Below, one piece after another: positions 6,348-11,574 of a stretch of DNA of 11,574 bases. Source of the DNA: Candidatus Latescibacterota bacterium (lineage in GTDB: Bacteria; Latescibacterota; UBA2968; UBA8231); the NCBI GenBank assembly GCA_022825185.1, contig JAJDYK010000135.1, forward strand, positions 1 through 11,574, read 5' to 3'. The translations under genes and the position numbers were made by a program. The stretch's first letter is position 1. Every line of letters starts with the position of its first letter. Below the pieces are notes generated by a model. The model was given only the letters and a program-made list of their open reading frames with translations, had not been told where the DNA came from and ran no database searches.

Positions 6348-9278
6348 TTACGCGCTGGCCGCAATCCGCTCCCGCAGGGCCGGCAGCAACCGCGCCACTT
6401 CATCCTCCAGCAATGCCAGCGCCTCCTCCGCGTCGGCAAACGCTTCCTCGCGCCCGATTTCCTCCAACCGATGCGCGGCGTCGGCCGCCTCCTCTGCTCC
6501 GAAAACGTGCGCCGATCCCTTGAGCGTATGCGCGGCCCGCCGCAACTCGGGGCCGTCCGCGCCGGCAATGTGCTCGCGGATCTGCTCCATCAGCTTGGGG
6601 CACTCGGCAAAAAACATCTCCGCAAGCTCGCGCAGCATGGCCTCGTCGCCGCCGACGTTTCCGAGTGCGGACTCCCACTCGAAGGGCACCTCGGTTCGGC
6701 TGAGCTCACCGTCGAAGCCCGCAGGCGCGAGCAGTCCGTCCCCATCGTTGGGACCGCCACCCTCCACGGCCGCGTACAGCTCGTGCGGGCGCACGGGCTT
6801 GGCGACATAACCGTCCATACCCGCTGCCAAGAAGCGGTCGCGGTCGCCTTTCATCGCGTGGGCCGTCATGGCAATGATTGGGACGTGTCCGCCGGTTTGT
6901 GCCTCTGCACGGCGAATGGCCGCCGTGGCTTCTAGGCCGTCCATCTCCGGCATTTGCACGTCCATCAGCACCACATCGAAGGGTTGCGCGGCCACCTGCT
7001 CCACGGCTGCGCGGCCATTGTTGACTACCACTACCGAGTGACCGCGCTCCTCCAGCAGCCGCACGGCCACCTGCTGGTTGATCGCCCCATCCTCGGCCAA
7101 GAGGATGCGGCGTGCTGTCCGGCCCCAGCCCTCGACCGCCACCGACTCGCCCCTAGGCGCTTCACCGCTCCTTGTTTCCTTCAACGGACCGGCTGCGACA
7201 GCCGCGCCAATGGCCTCTAGCAGATCGGATTGCTTAACCGGCTTGAGCAGGCTGTGGGCAATGCCCAAGGAGCGCGAGCGAGCGCTGTACCCGGCTCGGT
7301 CGGCCGAGGAAAGCAGCAGTACCGGCACTTGGGCAAACGCCTCGTTCTCGCGGATTATCGCCACCGTTTCTAGGCCGTCCATCTCCGGCATCATCAGATC
7401 CATCAGCACTATGTCGAACGGCTGCGTCGCGGCCTCTAAGGCGGCGATGGCAGCCAAGCCGCTCTCCACGAGCTCAATTTCCATTTCCCAGCTTTTGAGG
7501 ATCTCTTCAAGAATCCGCCGATTGGTCGCGTGATCGTCAACAACCAAGACCCTTAGCCCCCGCAGCGAGACCAAATCGGTGCGCTTGGTTTTCGGCGTTC
7601 CCAGCCCAAAGCGGACCGTGCAGTGAAAAGTGCTGCCTTTGCCCTCCTCGCTCTCGACCCAGATGCGGCCCCCCATCAGCTCGACTAGCTGCTGCGAAAT
7701 GGCCAAGCCCAAGCCGGAGCCGCCAAAGCGCCGCGAGGTCGATTCATCGACTTGGCTGAAGGAGTCGAAAATCTGCGCCTGTTTCTCCGGCGCAATGCCG
7801 ATCCCGGTGTCGCGCACCCACAGACGCAGACACACCGCGTCCGACAAAGCCTCTTCTACGGCAATGCCAACTTCTACTTCGCCTTCCTCGGTAAACTTGA
7901 CGGCATTGCCCACCAAGTTGATCACCACTTGGCGCAAGCGGCGCGGGTCGCCGATCAAGCGGTCGGGCACGTCCGAAGGAATGTGGTACACAAGCTCTAT
8001 GTTTTTGCTCGCCGCGTGCATGGCCAAGGTCTGTACGGCATTGCCCACCTCGTCGCGCAGATCGAACTCGATCTCCTCCAGCGCCAAGCGTCCTGCTTCG
8101 ACTTTGGAGAAGTCGAGGATGTCGTTGAGCAGGGACAGCAGGGACTCCGCCGACTGCTGCACCAAGGTCAAGTAGCTGCGCTGCTGAGATTCGAGCCGGG
8201 TGCGCCCCAGGAGCTCGGTCATGCCGATGATGCCGTTCATTGGGGTGCGGATCTCGTGGCTCATATTGGCCAAGAACGCGCCCTTGGCTTGGTTGGCTGC
8301 TTCGGCTTGCTCTTTGGCGTCGCGCAGGGCCTCCTGCGACTCTTCAAGGGCCACCAGAGCCTCGTGCTCGGACTGTGCCGTCTCCGCAGTTAGGCGGTAT
8401 TGCTCTTGTAGTTGCTCTTCCGAGCGCCGCCTTTCCGCATCGACCCGCGAAAGCGACGCGGCGTTCCACCAAATGAGCAGGGCAAAGGCCAAGATGTTGA
8501 GCACCGTAAAGAGCGAGAGGCCAAACTCGTGGCCATAGTGGCTCTCGCCCTGCATCCGCACCCAGTCGAGTGCGAGGGGAATGGCAAAGGCGGCCGGCAA
8601 CAGGCGGCGCGCCACCGAGCCGCCCTCCGTAGTGCTAATGATGGTGGCGACCGGCTCGCGGTGCGGGCGAGCGCACAGCAGGCCAAAGCAGAGGATGAGA
8701 AACTCGGTCGCCGTATCCGGGACGACTGGCACATACCCGGATACCCCATAGAGCAGCAGCACGTTGTGGAAGTAGCTGCTCATCGACAAGAGCCCAATGG
8801 CCGTTGCCGCGATCCCGCATATCTGCCACAGATACGCGTGGCCCCTCACCTGCACGTCCATCAGCACCAACGCCAAGCCGATCAGCAAAAAGGAAAATGC
8901 CGCATTGGGCGACATCCGGTAGCCACCCAGCTTGAAATAAAAAAGGTAGGTATCGACGCCTCGCTCCCAGTTGTACTGATAGCCGATTAACTTGAGCACG
9001 GCGATCACTACTACGGTCGCCCCCAGCACCAGGCCCACATACCGCCGCCAGCGGCTCAGCGGCTCGGCCTGCAACAACAAAAGCGCCGCACCGGCCAAAA
9101 TGAACTGCATCGCCACCAGCGGGTGCGTCGCCACCCAACTGACGTGCATGAAGCTTTTGAGGTATTCGTCGTCGGTGTGCCAGCCCCACAGCACCAGCAC
9201 GCCCGCTAGCACGGTCGTGAAGGCGGCCAGTCGCGCCAGCCAGCCAGTCCCGCGAAGGAAGCGGGGATCTCCCCCCAT
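6348..9278 (-). CDS. Membrane-bound hybrid histidine kinase (TM sensor - HisKA - HATPase_c - REC - REC - HPt)
   Basis: A 976-residue BarA-type unorthodox kinase of the inner membrane. About eight hydrophobic segments fill the N-terminal 271 residues (near 14-33, 53-70, 80-99, 122-141, 148-170, 188-203, 226-241 and 254-271) without a recognised extracellular domain, so the signal may be sensed in or at the membrane. A coiled coil (about 277-335) leads to HisKA with phospho-acceptor His341 in [11 protein letters not shown]. The ATPase domain has N box VGNAVKF (456-462), G1 DTGIGI (490-495) and G2 GGSGLGLAI (519-527). Two receiver domains follow with Asp627 and Asp773, each within VLMD..MPEMDG, then an HPt domain with His917 in AAHTLKGSA. 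All residues for His-Asp-His phosphotransfer are present. The start is ATG at 9278, two bases after the stop of the response-regulator gene. The two receiver domains share a 24-base identical stretch. The signal and final target are unknown. Confidence 0.95.
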   Translation of the reverse strand: MGGDPRFLRGTGWLARLAAFTTVLAGVLVLWGWHTDDEYLKSFMHVSWVATHPLVAMQFILAGAALLLLQAEPLSRWRRYVGLVLGATVVVIAVLKLIGYQYNWERGVDTYLFYFKLGGYRMSPNAAFSFLLIGLALVLMDVQVRGHAYLWQICGIAATAIGLLSMSSYFHNVLLLYGVSGYVPVVPDTATEFLILCFGLLCARPHREPVATIISTTEGGSVARRLLPAAFAIPLALDWVRMQGESHYGHEFGLSLFTVLNILAFALLIWWNAASLSRVDAERRRSEEQLQEQYRLTAETAQSEHEALVALEESQEALRDAKEQAEAANQAKGAFLANMSHEIRTPMNGIIGMTELLGRTRLESQQRSYLTLVQQSAESLLSLLNDILDFSKVEAGRLALEEIEFDLRDEVGNAVQTLAMHAASKNIELVYHIPSDVPDRLIGDPRRLRQVVINLVGNAVKFTEEGEVEVGIAVEEALSDAVCLRLWVRDTGIGIAPEKQAQIFDSFSQVDESTSRRFGGSGLGLAISQQLVELMGGRIWVESEEGKGSTFHCTVRFGLGTPKTKRTDLVSLRGLRVLVVDDHATNRRILEEILKSWEMEIELVESGLAAIAALEAATQPFDIVLMDLMMPEMDGLETVAIIRENEAFAQVPVLLLSSADRAGYSARSRSLGIAHSLLKPVKQSDLLEAIGAAVAAGPLKETRSGEAPRGESVAVEGWGRTARRILLAEDGAINQQVAVRLLEERGHSVVVVNNGRAAVEQVAAQPFDVVLMDVQMPEMDGLEATAAIRRAEAQTGGHVPIIAMTAHAMKGDRDRFLAAGMDGYVAKPVRPHELYAAVEGGGPNDGDGLLAPAGFDGELSRTEVPFEWESALGNVGGDEAMLRELAEMFFAECPKLMEQIREHIAGADGPELRRAAHTLKGSAHVFGAEEAADAAHRLEEIGREEAFADAEEALALLEDEVARLLPALRERIAASA
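6930..6953. repeat. 24-bp perfect direct repeat, copy in the second receiver domain
   Basis: This stretch is identical base for base to 7368-7391. On the minus strand it encodes MPEMDGLE, the loop after the phospho-acceptor Asp773. The codons are the same in both copies, including a CTA for Leu, so the two receiver domains probably share DNA by duplication or gene conversion rather than only by selection on the protein. Confidence 0.8.
7368..7391. repeat. 24-bp perfect direct repeat, copy in the first receiver domain
   Basis: This is the partner of 6930-6953, in the receiver domain carrying Asp627. The flanking bases diverge within a few positions on both sides, although the next 40 bases are still similar (CCATCAGCAC...TCGAA). 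The copies lie 438 bases apart in the same orientation. Confidence 0.8.
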
Positions 9279-9280
9279 AG

Positions 9281-9652
9281 CTAACCTGCTACGGCCTCCC
9301 GGATAGACCGAGCCAAGCTCTCGCCATTGATCTGCGTTTTGATTAGGTAATCGCGAGCGCCGGCCGCCACGGCCTCTTCGGCGAGCACTTCGTCATCGAG
9401 GCCCGTCAGGACCAGTACGGGGATATTCGGGACGGTCGCTTTGACGCGCTCGAAGGTGGCCAGCTCCTGACTGTCGGGCAGTACTAGGTCGAGGAGGATC
9501 GCGTCGATGCCACCGGCTTCTAACCGCGCCAAGCCGGCCGCTAAGTTATCGACCGCTTCCACGGCAAATTCCGGTTTTAGAAAGCCCTGCAACAAGCGGG
9601 CGTGAATGGGATTGTCCTCAAAGAGCAGGACGGATATCGGGGAATTAGTCAT
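9281..9652 (-). CDS. Single-domain response regulator (REC only)
   Basis: A 123-residue CheY-like receiver without an output domain. The acidic pair Glu12/Asp13 (LLFEDNP), phospho-acceptor Asp55 ([10 protein letters not shown]), the conserved Thr in VLVLTG and the Lys in YLIKTQ are all present, so phosphorylation should work. It is the first gene of the kinase unit: its TAG is two bases before the kinase ATG, and the kinase ribosome site lies inside its last codons. It may feed phosphate to or take it from the kinase's HPt domain, or act by protein contact. ATG at 9652 has only a weak ribosome site (GGATG about 11 bases upstream). The 125 bases upstream are the most likely place for the operon promoter, but I found no convincing -35/-10 pair. 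Confidence 0.92.
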   Translation of the reverse strand: MTNSPISVLLFEDNPIHARLLQGFLKPEFAVEAVDNLAAGLARLEAGGIDAILLDLVLPDSQELATFERVKATVPNIPVLVLTGLDDEVLAEEAVAAGARDYLIKTQINGESLARSIREAVAG

Positions 9653-9745
9653 AGTGCGTTATTCATCCATTCGGTGGGACCGTAATCCGGTTGTATGAGC
9701 TATAGCAATCCTGCGATTCGAGCGGCGGATCGTCTTGTGAACTAT

Positions 9746-9765
9746 ATCTGCGTCCATCTGCGGAT
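9746..9765. repeat. Short direct repeat, two ATCTGCG units 10 bp apart
   Basis: Two ATCTGCG heptamers start at 9746 and 9756 (CGCAGAT twice on the minus strand), one helical turn apart, in the gap between the PhyH stop and the response-regulator start. The spacing would suit a regulator binding one face of the DNA about 90-105 bases upstream of the regulator gene. It also resembles a short interspersed intergenic element, of the form ATCTGCGTTCATCTGCGG, that I recall from several environmental bacterial genomes. Confidence 0.45.
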
Positions 9766-9777
9766 TATCTTATGTAC

Positions 9778-10581
9778 CTAGTCGTAATTGCTCGGCACGT
9801 GGTCGCCCAAAAGCCGCCGCTGCCGCGGCGTAGCCCGCGCCAACAGAGCCGCGTCGAATTGGAATTTATTCAGATAGGGTGGGTACTTCTGGGTGATAAT
9901 GCGCTGGGCGTAGTGTACTTGGAGCAGGTAGCGCGTCTGGTCGCTCGTATTGGCCGTGCCTCGGTGCCAAACCTCGCAGCGGAACAGCACGCAGTCGCCG
10001 GCCTTGCACAAGATACTCTGCTCTTCGACGCCCTTAAAACTAGTCTCGCCCGCTCGGGGCCGCCGACCCGCACGGTGGCTGCCCGGCACGAAGCGAGTCG
10101 GCCCCAGCTCCTCGGTCAGATCGTCGAGATAGTAATGGGCCGTAGTGATAAAAATCGGAATCTCTACCGCTGGGTGGTCCATGACTTCTTCCGGCAGGGT
10201 CAATGGCTGCCAGTCGGCGTGCAGGGTTTGGTCCGGGCGGCCCGGGCCGGTTATCCAAGCCGTCATGCCGATGCAGTGGCAATCGTCGCCGTGTACTGCT
10301 TCGACTAGGTCGATGATTTCGGACCGGTCCAAGTACTGGGCGAAGATCGGGTCGCGGTTGAAGGCGTTGTTGATGCTCTTGTTGAGGAAGCCGTGCGCGG
10401 CCGAGTCGGTGTGGCGGTCGTAGCTTTCCTCCAGCACGGTCAGCTCATCCATGGCTCGGCGCAACTCGGCGATTTCTTGCTCGTTGAGCACTTGGGGAAA
10501 GTAGGCGTACCCATCTTCCTTCATCGCCTGCACATAGCTTTCAAGGTCGGGCCGCGCCACCAACGGCAACGCCGTTGTCAT
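9778..10581 (-). CDS. Phytanoyl-CoA dioxygenase (PhyH) family Fe(II)/2-oxoglutarate oxygenase
   Basis: A 267-residue cytoplasmic oxygenase of the PhyH family, which couples decarboxylation of 2-oxoglutarate to hydroxylation of a small-molecule or lipid substrate. The N-terminal helix-loop YVQAMKEDGYAYFPQVLNEQEI (split here as the family's opening, residues 16-37) is followed by the iron triad: His121 and Asp123 in LHADW, and His206 in VWHRG. Arg217 in QTRYLLQVHY is the likely 2-oxoglutarate anchor, and LGPTRFVPGSH (159-169) is the usual family segment. ATG at 10581 is chosen because GAGGAGAGG stands about seven bases upstream. A TTG 15 bases further up overlaps that ribosome site and is unlikely to be used. 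The gene starts 41 bases after the nfuA stop and could share its transcript. Many members of this family occur in bacteria with unknown substrates; that holds here. Confidence 0.92.
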   Translation of the reverse strand: MTTALPLVARPDLESYVQAMKEDGYAYFPQVLNEQEIAELRRAMDELTVLEESYDRHTDSAAHGFLNKSINNAFNRDPIFAQYLDRSEIIDLVEAVHGDDCHCIGMTAWITGPGRPDQTLHADWQPLTLPEEVMDHPAVEIPIFITTAHYYLDDLTEELGPTRFVPGSHRAGRRPRAGETSFKGVEEQSILCKAGDCVLFRCEVWHRGTANTSDQTRYLLQVHYAQRIITQKYPPYLNKFQFDAALLARATPRQRRLLGDHVPSNYD

Positions 10582-10622
10582 AAAACCTCTCCTCAAACTA
10601 GAAGACGCCTTGTAATTCCTAA

Positions 10623-11192
10623 TTAATAATACGGGTTTTCTCCCGCAGCGTGATCCGTCGCGTCAACCACGTCTTCCACCTCGGGCACGGCCTCCTTGAT
10701 CATGCGAATGATGCCCTGTTTGAGCGTCACATCCGCCTGACCACAGCCCTGACAGCCCCCGCCCATCTGCACAAATACCGTGTTGCCTTTAATGTCCACC
10801 AAGGTCACCACGCCGCCGTGCGAAGCCACGCCCGGGTTGATTTGCGTTTCGATGACGCGGTGGACGGTCTCGGCCATCGGGCCGCTCAGGTGCGCGGGCA
10901 TCTTGCGCGGGCGCTCGATCTTGAAGCCCGAACCCATAAGCCCATCTACGTAATCCACCTTGGCTTCCGCCAGCAGATCGGCACTTTCGGGATCTATGTA
11001 CACGTCAAATCCCTCGAAGTGGACGACCTGATCGTCGCCGCCTATCTGCTGGTCGGATATGAATGCCAGCTTATAGTCAACCTGCTTGGCGGGGTCGAGG
11101 CGGGCACCAATGCGCAAACCCTTGACCGGCTTGTCGCTTGCGGCGACTAGATTGGCAATTTTCTCTTCTGCTGCTTCAGTAATGGTAATCAT
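10623..11192 (-). CDS. nfuA: Fe-S cluster carrier protein NfuA
   Basis: A 189-residue protein with the NfuA layout and nearly the length of the E. coli protein (191). Residues 1-95 form an A-type (IscA-like) domain that lacks the cluster-binding cysteines, as in E. coli NfuA. Residues 105-180 form the NifU C-terminal domain with GGGCQGCGQAD, Cys147 and Cys150, which bind a [4Fe-4S] cluster at a dimer interface. It delivers Fe-S clusters to target enzymes in the cytoplasm, above all under oxidative stress or iron shortage. ATG at 11192 has GGAGGA at six bases. A possible promoter lies 32-61 bases upstream of the start. The neighbouring pnkp gene ends 72 bases before this start. Confidence 0.95.
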   Translation of the reverse strand: MITITEAAEEKIANLVAASDKPVKGLRIGARLDPAKQVDYKLAFISDQQIGGDDQVVHFEGFDVYIDPESADLLAEAKVDYVDGLMGSGFKIERPRKMPAHLSGPMAETVHRVIETQINPGVASHGGVVTLVDIKGNTVFVQMGGGCQGCGQADVTLKQGIIRMIKEAVPEVEDVVDATDHAAGENPYY

Positions 11193-11223
11193 GGTCTGTC
11201 CTCCGTCGAGACGTAACTGTTTG

Positions 11224-11253
11224 ATAATACCGAGACAGTGGGCGGCGGCGCAA
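11224..11253 (-). promoter_or_regulatory. Possible sigma70-type promoter for nfuA
   Basis: On the minus strand TTGCGC (11253-11248) is followed after 18 bases by TATTAT (11229-11224), one mismatch from the -10 consensus. The -35 is weak. It fits the 72-base gap between pnkp and nfuA and would start transcription some 25 bases before the ATG. Confidence 0.28.
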
Positions 11254-11264
11254 GCGGCCCATTC

Positions 11265-11573
11265 CTAGAATCTCGGGTCAACCGGCGCACTTTCCAACGC
11301 CAAGACCCCAAAGACGCATTCGTGTACCCGGCGCAAGGGCTGTCCGGCGACAAACCGCTCCAAGCCCTCCACCCCCAGCGCAAATTCCCGCAGGGCCAAC
11401 GCCTGCTTGCCCTTGAGGTTGCGGCGGCGCAAAAGCTCTATGCGCTCCGTGTACTCAGGCCCGTAGATCAGCCGCAAATACGCGCGGCCTCGGCACTTGA
11501 GCGCCGGCTGGACGAGGCCGCGTTCGCCTGTGCAGACGAAGTCTAGAGGCTTCGCGACGAATCCTTCGCTGCC
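11265..11573 (-). CDS. pnkp: Polynucleotide kinase-phosphatase Pnkp, C-terminal end of the ligase domain (5' part outside the window)
   Basis: The frame is open to the right edge and gives the last 102 residues of the protein. They match the C-terminal adenylyltransferase (RNA ligase) domain of bacterial Pnkp: EGFVAKPLDF (visible 3-12) is nucleotidyltransferase motif IV, LVQPALKCRGRAYLRLIYG (20-38) holds motif V with its Lys, then come IYGPEY, ALREFALGVEGLERF, RRVHECVFGVLALES and a final PVDPRF, all strongly conserved at the family's C terminus. The whole enzyme (5' kinase, 2',3' phosphatase, ligase) repairs broken RNA together with the methyltransferase Hen1. No hen1 gene lies downstream; the next gene is nfuA. 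A TTG at 11477 could be mistaken for the start, but conserved sequence continues upstream of it. Confidence 0.88.
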   Translation of the reverse strand, partial: GSEGFVAKPLDFVCTGERGLVQPALKCRGRAYLRLIYGPEYTERIELLRRRNLKGKQALALREFALGVEGLERFVAGQPLRRVHECVFGVLALESAPVDPRF

Positions 11574-11574
11574 G

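Noticed and set aside
6228..8393. Plus-strand open frames of about 80-235 codons opposite the hybrid kinase
   Set aside because: The minus-strand kinase shows full domain motifs throughout this stretch; these frames are shadows of its codon pattern.
10582..10596. TTG start 15 bases upstream for the PhyH gene
   Set aside because: This TTG overlaps the GAGGAGAGG ribosome site of the ATG at 10581, which is the better start.
11238..11263. GC-rich inverted repeat (GGGC...GCCC) after pnkp as a terminator
   Set aside because: The stem is interrupted by a mismatch and no T tract follows on the minus strand; it is more easily explained as GC-rich spacer.
11189..11383. 64-codon minus-strand frame between nfuA and pnkp
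   Set aside because: It runs in another frame through the conserved Pnkp C terminus and has no recognisable product.

Overview
The window is 11.6 kb of mostly GC-rich bacterial DNA with very tight gene packing. Ten protein genes lie on the minus strand and one, cut by the left edge, on the plus strand. I see no RNA gene, CRISPR array, insertion sequence or phage gene, and the largest gap between genes is about 170 bases. The gene content suggests a Gram-negative, probably uncultured environmental bacterium: a cytosolic-type sulfatase, a phytanoyl-CoA dioxygenase-family enzyme, a secreted beta-propeller with a WPQWRGP opening, a lipoprotein solute-binding protein, a bacterial Pnkp and a large hybrid kinase. 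This mix is familiar from Planctomycetes, Poribacteria and Latescibacterota-like genomes, but nothing here fixes the phylum.

Layout from left to right. At 2-787 (+) is the C-terminal part of an ExeM/NucH-like endonuclease/exonuclease/phosphatase protein. It meets the minus-strand gene for a small RRM RNA-binding protein (784-1155) tail to tail, and both stop codons lie in one CTAG. Just upstream of the RRM gene is a 29-codon reading frame (1152-1241) that looks like the start of a DUF433 antitoxin gene cut short. Next, on the minus strand, come a type I sulfatase (1326-2726), an exported TPR protein (2707-3528), an orphan branched-chain-amino-acid-type solute-binding lipoprotein (3543-4673) and a PQQ-like beta-propeller (4694-5989). 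Then follow a DUF2007 protein with a zinc ribbon (6006-6326), a 976-residue hybrid histidine kinase (6348-9278) and a single-domain response regulator (9281-9652). After a 125-base gap come a PhyH-family dioxygenase (9778-10581), an NfuA Fe-S carrier (10623-11192) and the 3' end of pnkp (11265-11573).

How the genes work together. Response regulator, kinase and DUF2007 protein form one compact unit (gaps of 2 and 21 bases), probably a multistep phosphorelay whose output is not in the window. The propeller, solute-binding, TPR and sulfatase genes follow with gaps of 16, 20, 14 and -20 bases, so transcription could run from 9652 to about 1326. Base composition argues against a common history: propeller and solute-binding genes are clearly AT-richer than their neighbours, which suggests a two-gene insertion into the row. 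NfuA serves Fe-S cluster delivery, Pnkp RNA repair; neither has an obvious functional link to the rest.

The most unusual points are the DUF433 relic joined to the RRM gene by a GTGA stop/start overlap, the AT-rich two-gene island, the zinc-ribbon DUF2007 protein in the kinase operon, and a CGCAGAT direct repeat with one-helical-turn spacing upstream of the regulator.
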